DNA of 64,000 bases from Haemonchus contortus (GCA_000469685.2 LS997565.1:28938145-29002144), one strand, 5' to 3'. Positions 45,601 through 56,835 are shown, counted from the stretch's first letter. Translations and numbers: made by a program. The notes: generated by a model from the letters alone, not told the origin.

Positions 45601-48600
45601 TCTTTCTTGTGTATGCGATGACGTTTTATAGGGCAGGCGGGATGAGAGAATAGGTTGGTAGGGAATAAGGAATCATTGCAGGGATCAGGAGCGATCAACG
45701 CCAGTAACACAGAGTTTGCTTTTTCCCTTGCTTACTAGATCACGATGACTACGCCTCATGGTTCCCGACTCAACGAGGATCACGAAATCCTCAGTTTCGA
45801 TATCATTTCTCACAAAACGTGCCGACCATCAAATCTGAGAATCTTAGCAAATGATTTTTATGCGGGAGTTATGTTCAAGACTCTTGATTGTTGTGTTATC
45901 ATTGACAACATTGATAAACAACGTTAGAAGCTTCGGTCAGGTAACCGAGTCACTTGATTGCCAAGACTAGTAGTACTAATGAATGGAAGGGTTATAGTTA
46001 TTATTAGTATCGAAGGAAGCAGATGAAGATCCTGTGAGAACGGAGTAAATGTTACACAGTAATACCATTTCGGGGCGTGGGTTCAGTCAGGGCGTCGTCT
46101 CGGACGGGGGGACGATGAAAGAGGTATAGGGAAACGTCGCCGTGGACGATGATATACTCGGAGGGAATATTTTCTCTACGGAAGTAACATTAGTTGAGAA
46201 TCTCAAATTATTGGCAATTGGATAGGTTTCGTAGCAAATGATATAGAAACAAAGAGTAACCAAGATTTTTCTTAATTTCATTCACCTTGCTGGGTAGTGA
46301 TCATAGTCCAATAGCAGAGAATGAGCCGAGTTCCATCTCCTCGAAATATAGTGCCTTTAATCGGTCCCTATCACAAGCTAGATAGTGAATACCGGATACG
46401 TTAAGATCCAATCGGAAAGTGGCTCTTGCCCTCTAACGATAAGAGCCTTTATTAGGTTCATCAGTTCCTGTCACAGAGTATAGGTCACGATCCCGTCGCA
46501 TTCTACATCATCTATTAAGAAGAAATGATTCTACTGTCAACACGAAGGGCATTACACACCTGGTGGCCCTCACCTTCTTTTTTGTTATCAGTTCCCATCA
46601 GTTGTTTCAATGCCTGTCACCAATCAGTCACGGTCCCTTCACATCCCACATCACCTTCTGAAGTGCCAAAGCTTCACCAATAACACAAAGACAGTTACGA
46701 ATCCTGCGACTCTTGCCACTTAAGGTTCCTCATCACTCCTATCAATTGTTATCACTTCCTATCACCTACCACCACTATACCCATTCTGCGCCTGTATAAC
46801 TTCCAAATTCAAAAGCTCTAGGTCCGGCGGTTAGGGATGGATTTTTGGTCAACCACAGCGAAACACATGCGCGCACACACACACTGATCAGCCAACAGAT
46901 ACACTTAACGAAGTTTGTATAACAGGATATTCAACAAGCAAGCAAACAAACAAACAACCATTTATGCAGTCACGGAGAGCAGCAACAATCCAACGGACCT
47001 TCAGCGAATTTCATATACCATGGATACTCGACTGTCTTAGCTCCAATATTGATGAATGTCGTTTAGTTGGCGTCGCTTACACAGCCTTGATTATAGTTAT
47101 AAGGGGAATCGAAATCGAGCAGCTACACCGTATTTGACATTTTTATAATACATCCGGAGGGGAAAACGCTGCTCAGGCTCCGAAGAGTTGCAGAGGTCCA
47201 ACGGATGCTCTATGAAAAGGCAGCATTGCTGTAATTCGCTGAGTATCCATTTTGTTGGGGGCGCTTTTTAAAGTGGGAGCCAGCAAAAAGACAATATGCT
47301 AGAACTGAGTCATACAGCGATTATCAGCTTCAGATACCCATGCTGATAAAATAGTGACCGTGATCAAGCTTTACCTGAGGTGTGTGTATCGGCTTTACGA
47401 CTGTTCGGTGTAAGGAAAGCAAATCCCTCTTCAACTGAACATGGGAAGAAATTGCATTCCCTCCTATTACTTGATCGGTAACTTGGTGCGTCGGTTACTC
47501 GTCTGCAGTTAGTCCGCAGAACTCCATGGAAGTGCTGTGATGAAAGTGATATGAAAAACCCGATGTTGAGAAGATCGAGAAGATTTCATCATCACTGAGA
47601 GACAATATAATCAACTACGATATCGATGCTAATCATGGTGTTAATAATTGAGAATTATAACCAGCCCCTTAGTACTCATAGGATGGATTGGACTTGTTTT
47701 TTTCGAATCATAGTACGGTCAACGCTTCAGGAAATATAGGAAATAAAGGAAGGACGTTTCATATTGGGGGCGATCGATGATGATCAATCATTATCGATTT
47801 TGGTGCAAAGCCGTCATAGCGTCATAGGGGACAAGAAACAGTCCTGGTACTGACTTACGGTCACCAGATTCTAGCTCCACCAGAGGTCATCTGTCAGACC
47901 TACCTGATATTCGATCTTTGAAGTGAGCTGAGGCCTTTTTAATCTTTGTGCAACTACTGACCTGGAACTCTAGACCCTCCTTTGCAAGTGTATCAGGAAA
48001 CATTGAGCGTTTACCTTTCCACAACGCGCTGAATGACTCTGAGTGCATGTTCATCCTGCTATTCTATGAGGCGTATGTCAGGGCAAGAAAAGAATGTCGA
48101 CAAGTTGCGAAACAATTTTTCTAGACTAAGAAGTTGAGCCAGAAGTGCAGCTCTCCTCTCTTTCCAATTATCCTTTATCGCACTTTTCATTCTTTTCTCC
48201 TATTTCACTCTTTTTTATGTCTTCTCCGCACAAAATAGCGATCTCGGACAATAGCTGGACAAAAGATGCGATTGCTCCATGAGTTCGTCGGCCAGACTGC
48301 CGGTTTATAAGGGAGCATCCAAACGATACTGATGCCGTAAAAGCATTGTCGGAAGCAGATTCTTATCAAAAAAAAAATTCGCTCCAACATGTTCGTATTT
48401 TGAAAGGCGTGAAGTATGAGGAGCGAGTTAATAGCGTTATCGAGATGGATGTCAATCGTCAGTTCATCATCCAATATCATGAAAATGGCCAGAGCTCTTC
48501 ATATGTGATCATATGAAGTTTAGTCGCCTGAATGACTTTCAAAGCTATTCTTTTTTAGGTACGCCAAAGATAATGTTCGCAACAAATCCGTGATGAGAGC

Positions 48601-51435
48601 AAAATTCGTGCAAAAGGCGGTCATGGCATTGTTCCTAGGATTTTTGTACTTTCAAACACCAACTGATCAGGTAAGACCATTTTATTAAGTGAATGAACAT
48701 ACCGGGATTCATTACTTTTAGGACGGTGTCACTAATCTGAAAGGAATTCTGTTTTTCTTTTGTTCCGAACTCACCTACCCGACGATGTATGGAATTCAAA
48801 CTTACATGCCTGGAGAGTTTCCACTTCTAGTCAGAGAATACCATAATGGTGACTATCCCGTTTTGGCATACTACGCAGCTAAGGTAAGTTACATTGTGAC
48901 AAACAATAAGTAGTATCAGCTGAATATTTGGAGATTTTGTCAACTGCACCTTGCTATGCTAAGGGCTTCTCTACCGTTCACGAGAAGTTTGATTAGCAGT
49001 TGCAGATATATGTGAAGCGCTCGCGTCTGTTTGCGTATTTGTTTGTTCGGAAATTCAATATTATCACAAGTCGAGTCAGATCGAGATAGGTTGTTCATAG
49101 GGCAAGATCAACAGAGCACATGGGAGCTCCTTCTACGGGGGGAGGGGTTCTACGGGGGGGGGGGGAGGAGGTGGGATTTGCGCAATAAAGGCGGTACTTA
49201 GCTTGGTTTCGTGACAGCCCAGGAGCCGCGGAAAAAAGCAGGTGTGAAGGGTGGGTTAAGAAATAAAATGGAGCAAGTTCCTCAACGATGGGCGTAGCGT
49301 TCTCGCAGTGAGCGGCATTCTTTATTTGAGTTATTAACTTGATTGCAGACCATAAAAATTGTAGTGAGCAGGGCCTCATGGGTGACGGGCACGCATAAAC
49401 TTAGCGAGGCCCGCCCACGATGGGCGGGGCGTGCCTCCACATGAAAGCTACTTTTTGAAGCCATATATAACTCTGTACAAAAATGATTCGTGATGCGGAA
49501 AGTGCTAAGAGCCGATAGAAGAAACTTTGTCGAATCTCTGAATTAGGCAGCCTTTGCACGAACTGGTGAGGGTAGAAGAAGTTGAACGGACTTCGCCATC
49601 ATTACCACTATTGTTCTCATTGCGTTGGACCTGCTTCCGCAAGTCGTACGCCAAGCAAAAATTGTTTTTGTTTGCGAGCAACATGTATACCTCCGTCTCT
49701 CACAAATAAGTCGCCGACAATCTTCGAATAGCGTATTTTCATGGTGTAACACGCAGGGTTGCTTCTTTAATGCATTACAATCAACACAATCTGTGGGAAG
49801 AAGCTTTGTAATCAGCTCTCAAACGTTCTGCTATGATCTAATATCAATGTTTGCCGGAGGATTCCTCCCATGGCGCACATGAAATAAGATCATTCCATGT
49901 CACGAGAACCCTTCAAACTTAGAGGCACAGTTCACGATAATTTTGGGGTGTCCGGTTCTTGACGAAAAACGATAGGCAAGGCCTACACTAGTACAATGGT
50001 AAAGTAGAAAACACGAAAACGACGAATAAAAAGAAATACAAAGCTCTAAAAAAGAAGAGAGAAGGGGGGATGGACGAGTTTCACACCGAGAAAACGGCGG
50101 TTAAGAGGATTTTCGGGCGAGTTGACGAATGCGACGTAATGTCTGCAATTGCACACAACACACCCAAACAGCTGATTTTGGCTTCTTAGTTATTATTATT
50201 TATTCTACTGCTGATAATAAGCTGAGTCATTGTGCATAATCAATTTTCGACCTTTCGACGACGGTTGAGAATAATTATCAGAACAGAATAGAGTAGAATA
50301 TTAGTCAAATAGTAGGAATACAGCCGAATGCTATTACCAGTAGGAGACGGTCGATCAGCTTATTGATTTTTCACTAATGTTGCTCCAATGAGAAAGTGGT
50401 GAAGGACAATTAGATTTCGTAGTCAGCCTAGCGAGGGGCGGAGGCTGACCGTGCTTCACTCTCCAGCCCCTTATTGTACCCTACCCAGAATGTTTTTGGA
50501 CCTCATTCCGGCACATATGGTATCAGAGGGGGCCGCGAATTCATACCATGTGCAAATCTCCGAAACCATTTTTATCTTTATCGTGAACCGTGCCTTTGAG
50601 TATTCGTTCATACCTTGATACTGGCCCAACGGAATGGCCAAATTTTAAATCCAAATTTGAGGTACTCTCCTACATGCCCATATTTTCTGTGGACGGAATA
50701 ATTCTCACCAGCATAGCGTACTGGTTAATCGGTCTTGCTCCGACTCTTGAACGATTCCTTCGCACTGTTATCACCGGAGTTCTCGTTGAGGCTATGGTGG
50801 CTAGCCTAGGAGTTGCTGTCTGCTCGGTATTTTGATTTCTTTACTACTTGAAGTTTAACATATTCAAAGTCGTTTCTATTGAATATGTGCGCAATACTTT
50901 CAGTTCTCTCCATCGTACGCAGTCGCCGTCACAATTACAGGACCCCTACTCACGGTTTATTCAATGACGGGTGGTCTTTTCACCAATGTCGCTATGCTGC
51001 CGGATTGGATAAAATGGGTGCAGTACTTATCTTGGTTAGTTCACTTCTTTACTAACGCGTTAACGTCAGTATCTGTATTGTCTATTGCATTAAGGTTTCG
51101 CTTTGGTTACGAAGCCTTTATCGTCAACGAGTGGACTTATGAGAGATATACAAACATATCTTGCACCATGACTAGCGGAAAGGTGGCTGAATCGTGCCAC
51201 CATTCTGGAGCGGAAGTGATCAAGGTAGCCCTACAGGGAGCAACTGTATCCAACTTAAACATTTTTGTAGATGTTACAGAGACAGGGTCGTCAAAAATGA
51301 GAAACTCAACTTCAGGAATTGAGCTTTCATCCTCTCAACCTCTACTTCAACTGGTTGTGTATGGTACTATACACATTAGCGCACTACTCAATCGGATACA
51401 TCGCCCTCACTTATCGTGTACAGCAACATCGATGA
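36612..51435 (+). CDS. WHITE/ABCG-type half-transporter, first exon(s) missing
   Basis: Membrane half-transporter that dimerises to export lipids, pigment precursors or xenobiotics; substrate unknown. Fifteen exons join in phase: 36612-36750, 36806-36968, 39369-39452, 39558-39633, 42985-43100, 44306-44395, 44446-44568, 44777-44842, 44915-45036, 48559-48670, 48722-48883, 50662-50826, 50904-51034, 51095-51224, 51316-51435 (598 residues, stop TGA 51433-51435). Order is ABCG-like: ATP-binding domain first, six-span domain second. Seen: Walker A GASGTGKTT (44-52), Q-loop AYVQQEDLF, signature SGGE (153-156), Walker B ILFCDE (172-177), D-loop SGLD, and NPADHF. The switch position reads [10 protein letters not shown], so the H-loop histidine is Lys210. 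Membrane part: [26 protein letters not shown], then exons 12-15 ending [10 protein letters not shown]. An extracellular cysteine pair is likely in exon 14. Introns 2, 4, 5, 9 and 11 carry repeats. Exon 6 has a weak GTCTGG donor. Closest named group: C. elegans WHT proteins; paralogue not assigned. Confidence 0.95.
37028..37118 (+). repeat. 8-bp minisatellite in ABCG intron 2
   Basis: About ten units of GTCGGTAT / GTCGGTTT / GTCTGTAT, in the intron just after exon 2, near the terminal motif of composite repeat copy 3. Confidence 0.9.
37160..38610 (+). repeat. Composite repeat copy 3 (uninterrupted reference copy)
   Basis: Order on + strand: terminal motif (ATCCTACTTCATATAATTCG, CTAAGTGTGTCTGTTGGTGT), a GT/GTTT microsatellite (37200-37270), three to four GC-rich ~145-bp units beginning GTAGGAGTAAAGGGGCAGGA (37320-37730), GTCAATAGAAGAGGCCTCAG (37855), AAAGTC-type block (37930), TTCTTGCTACTAGATTACGA (38006), the 38080-38260 block, and the end with GAGCGCCCGGCGTAGTCGGG (38543). 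It lies entirely in ABCG intron 2. Confidence 0.75.
38620..39368 (+). other. Rest of ABCG intron 2; nothing recognised
   Basis: Ends at the acceptor TAATTCAG (39361-39368) that precedes the GTGAGAGAACACC exon start. No repeat or structure found. Confidence 0.4.
40080..41760. mobile_element. LINE remnant (RTE-like) with parts in opposite orientation, in ABCG intron 4
   Basis: Minus strand, 41760 down to about 40820: reverse-transcriptase pieces in order, with a linker ([16 protein letters not shown]), [41 protein letters not shown], and [18 protein letters not shown], equivalent to the 'DVKRGVRQGD' region. Frames are broken. On the plus strand, 40080-40740 is GC-rich and looks like the 5' region of such an element (frame with [13 protein letters not shown] at 40562), but this part is a weaker match. 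No intact ORF. Confidence 0.65.
41860..42428. other. Unassigned intron sequence with partial similarity to the 20-kb foldback ends
   Basis: TCTAAGTTTATCGATAGAGT (41878) and AACTCTATCAATTTATCTAG (42100) are inverted relatives of the (C/T)ATATCGATAGGGCTTGGAAAG text near 20025. The GC-rich 42230-42340 stretch is not recognised. Confidence 0.4.
42429..42665. mobile_element. Foldback MITE family copy 7
   Basis: Left GTGCGTTCGAGGGCGCGCGC, centre AGGGTCAGATGAACCTTCTC, right GCCGCGCGCATCCTCAGACG. This is the only copy outside the 27.9-32 kb cluster. It sits in ABCG intron 4, about 320 bp upstream of the exon carrying Walker B. Confidence 0.8.
43562..44117 (-). mobile_element. Internally deleted mariner-like element with long inverted ends, in ABCG intron 5
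   Basis: Termini GTTGATGCATAATTATTGCG and the complement are perfect over 20 bp. Pairing continues through ATTTTTTCGCG, AGTTCGGGTTTTTTTCTA and ATGATCTACTTGATTT (about 43569-43695 with 43995-44110), giving arms of about 120 bp. The centre encodes, on the minus strand, [17 protein letters not shown], like the C-terminal end of a mariner-type transposase. It ends about 190 bp before ABCG exon 6. Confidence 0.8.
45230..46930. repeat. Composite repeat copy 4, rearranged, in ABCG intron 9
   Basis: Forward-type text (CTTACTAGATCACGATGACT at 45730, GATATCATTTCTCACAAAAC) is followed by reverse-type text (46190-46310 and 46440-46800, with ATCACCTACCACCACTATAC). It ends in the CA tract plus CCAACAGATACACTTAACGA tail at 46891-46930. 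The two halves face each other, as in copy 1. Confidence 0.6.
46930..48558 (+). other. Rest of ABCG intron 9; nothing recognised
   Basis: A short (AAAC)n tract lies at 46940-46955. No exon is needed here, because exon 9 (ending AG) and exon 10 (starting G) complete an arginine codon directly. Confidence 0.5.
49100..49480 (-). repeat. GC-rich repeat fragment with a G12 run, in ABCG intron 11
   Basis: G12 at 49154-49165. CCCGCCCACGATGGGCGGGG at 49411 is an inverted relative of the units at 26763, 33938 and 34226. Confidence 0.6.
49919..50600 (-). mobile_element. TIR element copy 1 (GAGGCACAGTTCACGATAA ends), in ABCG intron 11
   Basis: Left end TTAGAGGCACAGTTCACGAT, right end ATCGTGAACCGTGCCTTTGA. 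From the right end inward, reverse-complemented text (AAAAATGGTTTCGGAGATTT, GGCCCCCTCTGATACCATA) matches the left parts of the copies at 60.96 and 62.18 kb. The internal 50-kb region is not shared, so this copy carries different internal sequence. It ends 62 bp before exon 12. Confidence 0.75.
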
Positions 51436-51506
51436 ACTTCTCGGAAATATAGAAGAAACTCGAAGCAAACTAATGCAATTAAAGAGTTATTTCCGCATAA
51501 GACTCG

Positions 51507-51512
51507 AATAAA
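51507..51512 (+). promoter_or_regulatory. Probable polyadenylation signal of the ABCG gene
   Basis: AATAAA, 72 bases after the stop codon. Confidence 0.6.
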
Positions 51513-51649
51513 CCAAACTCGTCACTGCGGAACTGGTGGAGGCTGTTCTTGGCACAATTAGAAGTTCCAACGGAGTGACGTAATTAATTCAAAAGTACAG
51601 ATTTTGGTGAAGAATCGACTTCATGAGAAGTTTAATGAGTGACTAGAAC

Positions 51650-51720
51650 AATTATTTATTATTTGTTTTTACATTTATTTATTTATTTAATTGATTATTT
51701 ATCCATTTATTCATTTACTC
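51650..51720 (+). repeat. (TTTA)n AU-rich tract downstream of the ABCG gene
   Basis: Overlapping ATTTA motifs (TTTATTTATTTATTTAATTG and similar). If the transcript extends past the first AATAAA, this would act as an AU-rich element in the 3' UTR; otherwise it is a simple repeat. Confidence 0.6.
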
Positions 51721-52429
51721 GATTCGGCTCCAGCTCAATTCATAACTTAGGGAGTAAATGCAAATTCAGCTCAAAGATGCTTCAGTAAAAAAAAAAGAAT
51801 AAGTCTGAAAGTCATAAATGTCGAGTTGAAAATCTGCCCTTAAAGGGAGAGAGACCACAGGCAAAGAATTTTGTGTAAAACCATGACAAAATTCTCCAAG
51901 TTTTTCTGCTGCATGTCACCCATTTGAATGCTAAGTGCATGATAATTCTAAGCTATTAGCTGCTCATGAGGAAGGCCAGCAGTACTCAATGAAGGAAATT
52001 ATGAATTCCAAGCAGTTAGACATAATCCTTGCAATGCTCTAGGCCAATACTGATACAGTTACTCCGTGGGACAGGGCATACCCGCATCAGGCGTCTGCCA
52101 TGCACTGCACCGAAGATAGGGCTTCAGGGAGTAATCGACACACTCAGCCATAATCTTTCTTCACAACCTACGTTGAAAGCGACACGCCCGATATTTGGAT
52201 GAGGCGGTGTTCAGGAAGGCACAACAATAGCTGGATCATAACGCAGATCATAAAGCTGGAATAGCATTTTCTAAATGAAAAAGCAGACATGAATGCAGAT
52301 AAATATCACTGTTCGGATTAGTCGCCAGGCTCTTCAAAGTCAGTGCTTTGCGCCTGCAATGCAGAAGCTTTGTCTCCTGACTTATAAAGCCCTAAGAAGA
52401 AAGAAAATTCTATTATTCAGTTATTACTA
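51721..52429. other. No recognised feature
   Basis: Unique-looking intergenic sequence after the ABCG gene. Confidence 0.4.
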
Positions 52430-54168
52430 TTACCAGTCGGGCCGCCCGGCTAACGCCAGGCTTCCCTCCTTCTTAAGGGATCGCCCGCCTTCGCCGGGCG
52501 CTTTTCCTTCTTGTAAGAAATTTGCTATGCGTAAATAACACTTCCGATTCTACTTTTTCTTTGAAAGCTCTTTACCCTCAGTATTGGCTCTGAATTGGAA
52601 GCAATTTTTCTGTATTACAATCAATTATATACTAATTAGAAGTTTCGATTCATTGCTCTTAATCTCGAAATTGTGTCGAATTGATGGCTCAACTGATTGA
52701 CAACCAATTTCTTGAATGGAACCCAGAAATGGATAATCACGCCTATCACAGATGTCGTTATCAACGGAACATTTTCGGATTTTTCATTAATTGGGAGTCC
52801 CAAATCCTTAGCGGTCAGATGAGTTTAGTCACAAACGATATACCACAGAACAAAAAGGAATCGTGGTACTTCATTGTGTCAGAAAGCTTACTGCGTAACG
52901 GTCGTAGTTTAATAGCAAGAAATGAACGAATTCTCATTTCGTAATGGAGAAATGTCATTGATCAGTCGCTATTATACCATTTACAGCATTGAAGAAGCAG
53001 TGTTTGATCATGAATACCCTTTAGCTATTTAAGCCCCTTATCAGTCCTTATCAGTTGTTATCAGTCCCTGTCACAGACTACCTACGACCACGTCACATCC
53101 TACATTTCCTTCATTGAAAAGGTTCCACTGTTGACACGAAGGGGCTTGCTCGCTTGTTATTATCTGTCCTTATCACTGATTAAATTCGGTCCCTTCACTC
53201 CTGCACTATCTGCTGGAATGCTCAGTTGTTAGTATTAAAGACCTTGCAGATTTACTTGCTCTCGCCTCTTATCAGTTTCTATCAGTCTCTAACAGTTTTG
53301 CGAAGTGCCAAAGCTCTGCCGTTAACAGGAAGTAAGTAACGGTTCCTGTGGCTCTCGCCTTTCTAGGTTCTTACTCAACTCCTTTCAATTGTTATCTTAT
53401 CACCTACCATCAGCGTTCCTATCCTGCTTCCTGTACTCCTACCAAGTTTCAATGCAATAGGACCACGTAAACAGGAGTTATGAACTTGCGACCTAAAATT
53501 TCTATCGCGCACGCCCCGCCCCCTGTAGGCGGAGTTCGATCTCGCCGCCTGCCATGAGTGTTCCCATGCTGCCCTCTGTACTTCTACCAATTTTGAACGC
53601 TTTGGGTGCACTGGAACAGGACTTACGAATTTGCGACTTGGAATTTCTACCGCTCACGCCCCGCCCCCTGTGAGCGGAGTCCGGTCCTATCACCTGCCGT
53701 AAGCGTTCACATGCTTCCGCTTGTACTTCTGCCAAATCTGAACTTTCTAGGTCCACGGGGACATGAGTTATGAATGTGCGGCCCAAAGTTTCTAACGCGC
53801 ACGCCGCGCTCCCTGTGCACGAATTCCGGTCCTGCCACTTACCAAAGGTGTTCCCATCCTGCCCCCCTTACTCCTACCAAATATGAACGTTTAGGTCCAC
53901 GGGGACATGAGTTATGAATTTGCGGCCCAAAGTTTCTAACGCGCACGCCGCGCTCCCTGTGCACGGAGTCCGGTCCTGCCACTTACCGTAGGTGTTCCCA
54001 TCCTGCCCCGTGTACTCCTACCGAATTTGAGCTTTCTAGGTCCACGGGAACAGGAGTTATGAATTTCCGGTCAAACACACACACCGACACACACACACAC
54101 ACACACAAACACACAAACACACCGACACACCAACAGACACACTTAGCGAATTATATAAAGTAGGATAT
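52430..54168 (-). repeat. Composite repeat copy 5, apparently complete
   Basis: Reverse orientation. Starts with CAGTCGGGCCGCCCGGCTAA (52434). The CTTTTTCTTTGAAAGCTCT block follows at 52552, and the 52680-52940 block after that. Degenerate TATCAGTCC…CGCCTT units occupy 53030-53400. Five tandem GC-rich units (starts near 53405, 53555, 53700, 53845, 53990; period 142-150 bp) run next. It ends in a CA/CCGACA microsatellite and CAACAGACACACTTAGCGAA then TTATATAAAGTAGGATA (54130-54168). Confidence 0.8.
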
Positions 54169-54169
54169 T

Positions 54170-55205
54170 AGTACAAAAAGGAGAGAGCAAATTAGAACAA
54201 GAAGGTTAAAGAGATGATTAGAGATCCATTATACATGATTCGTTTCGCCTCCAACTCAAACGAATCATGTTGATACGCTGGTTTAAGTCATTCCAAAAGC
54301 ATTGGTATGATATCTGAAAAGGCATTGTGTTTAGAAGCTGGTGTTGCAATGTGTCTGAGGGTCAGACAAATATACTACGCAAAAGTTATGTTGCATCACC
54401 TGGATATTTGCTTAGAATTCAAAAAATCTGTTTTTAGAAAGTGCCAATGAATTTCTTTATCTCTACACTACATCAGTTTTTGAGAAATCAAAATACGGAT
54501 ACTTTTCTGGGAACACCTTTTTCATGGTACTTTCATTAGGGGATAGAAAAAGCTGTTTTTGAATGCAAATCGTCTTCTTGAAATAGCCTCTGCAGAAGGC
54601 ACAGAAGTCTATGGGCTATTCCGGCAATCGTTTAGAGGTTGTCCTAAGCTGCCTTCAGCTTTTGTTGAGAGGATGGTGCACTGATTCATGTACAGAATCA
54701 TAGACGGTAAAAACAAGACGCAAATACCATCACTGTACAGGGCGAAATTCGAATGTACTATGCCCGTAGCGCTAAATTTCACTAGAACAGACCCCTCGTC
54801 ACTGCAAAGTGATTTGTTTTAATGAAGAGTGTTGCATGCCTGAGCACAACACAATCAGTCAAAAGTACATTTTTCTAATCATGTTAAATCCGTGGCTCAT
54901 ACCATCATATAACACATGAATATACTGTCTTTGCCATTTGTACCAGATGGCTAATTTGAAAGCCAAGTGGACGAGTGCGTTGGAATTTAAGAGGGGACAG
55001 GGTCTCATCGCGGGTACTCATTTCCCAAAATACCATGTATGCACACCAAGAGTTTTTACAAATGTGTTTGACGAACGGGTGGATGTGTGGCTTCGTTTTG
55101 GCACAATGTCAGAAAATTTGGAAATTCGGAAAAAAGTAGGAAAAGGCAGGGAAATTTACGCTGTGTAGAGCTCGCCGAACTGGGCTGGACTGCCTAGCAA
55201 CACAG
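54170..55205. other. No recognised feature
   Basis: A 76-codon plus frame at 54938-55168 is basic and unrecognised. Otherwise AT-rich intergenic sequence. Confidence 0.35.
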
Positions 55206-55717
55206 AGTGGCGCTCAAAAGTCTTCGGTGAAGGGCTTTGACGCTTTTTCGGTCATAACTTTTTTCTTAGTAGACCAAATCGCGCGAAATTTGGATATGTT
55301 TAACTAGAGCATATTTCACCCTGCACAACACTATTTGGCTGCGAAGCTGCAATATCCACGGATAGAGCAAGGTGTTTGTTGCGGAGCAGATTTTGCTAAA
55401 ACTAAAGTTGTTGGCGTCTGCACTTATTCGCACATTATGTGCGTTTTTCTCATCTTTTGCGTTCGGCATTACCGTTCGTACACTTTAGACATGGCAAAAA
55501 GTAAGGAGGTTCTATAAGGGCCATCTTCTGTATTTTCAGTTGATTTTGAGTCCATGCTCTTTGGAATATCTGGAACATGATCAGATTGCGGGCTAATGGT
55601 GGTAAATGTTCACAATTTACCCACGCTCCAAATATAGAAATTTGGCATGATTAGATCCAGTAGGGACTGAAAAGTATCGCTGAAAACCCATTTCACCGAA
55701 GACTTTCGAGCGCTACG
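55206..55717. mobile_element. ~510-bp element with ~25-bp terminal inverted repeats
   Basis: GTGGCGCTCAAAAGTCTTCG and GTGAA at the left pair with the complement of TTCACCGAAGACTTTCGAGC and GCTAC at the right. No protein signature inside; only one copy in the window. Confidence 0.65.
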
Positions 55718-56835
55718 GTAAATAGATACAGATGACAGCATAAACAGTTACAAGAGGAGTAGTGGTTTTCTTTGCAGCTAAGTTTTTTCTTTACACCTTA
55801 TTGCAATCATGAAATGATATCAAAACGACATTGCAGCATCAGTCAGCCATCTCCCTCTCGATCTGCTGCTTACTCCCGGTTGGCTTCCTTACCGTAGCTA
55901 GTAGAAATACACCCAAAAGGGAAATCGCCGGAGTTACAACAGAGGAACATCACAGGATGGCAAAACGCCCTTCATCTCTGAGGGCCCACACATTGCTCAT
56001 AAAATAACAGATTTCTACCACGTTTACAGATTTGCTTCTTTTTTCAACATTGAGTATGTTTCTGAATATACTTTTTGACATCTTAGATATATTTCACAAA
56101 TGTACACATGCTGGTGCTGTTGACAATATTGAAGCAATTCATAGTTCTGCAAAGTTTTTCTGAATTATCGGACCAAAGGACCGATCATGTGGGAAATCAA
56201 AACAGCTTCACTAGGAATCTTTGACTCAAGGAATTCTCGGAAGCGATCTTATAAAGAAGGATAAGTTGTTTCATGAATGTCTAGCATGCTGTTATGTCCC
56301 CAAGAAATCTCCAGCTCGTGTCGCGTCGATTACTCCATGTGAAGGGCCATCAACGAGGTTATCGCTAGAAAGGGCCTAACAAGCAGTGCGCTTCGATCAG
56401 TTCCAGCACTCGTCAGCCGTCCATACGTATGGCCTTCCCCCTTCGAGTGACATGTACTACCTCGTACACATTTCAGCTGCTATTTCACCATGATTCTAGG
56501 CTAGCGTGTTTTATTTCCTAGAAAAACATCAATTCTCTCCACTATTGGAAACATTCCGCTTTGCGGCTTTCATTGCTTGTTTCATACATTTGGAGAGAAA
56601 TCATCTCTACTCAACGCTATCGTTTGTCACGGGCTTTTGAAAATGCATCATGAAAGCTGTTCCATGTAACTTCCTTGAGCATTTCCTTATCACATAGGTG
56701 AACGTACTTTTCCCTACAAGTTCTCGATTTCGTTCCTGGCTTATGCTTAGCAGTCCTCTCTACACTGCGAAAGTGAAGAGTATAGAGAAGATGTCACCAT
56801 ACGAGAAAAACCATAAAGTCATGAGTCATAAGTGC
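55718..56835. other. No recognised feature
   Basis: AT-rich sequence without repeats or coding signal. Confidence 0.35.
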
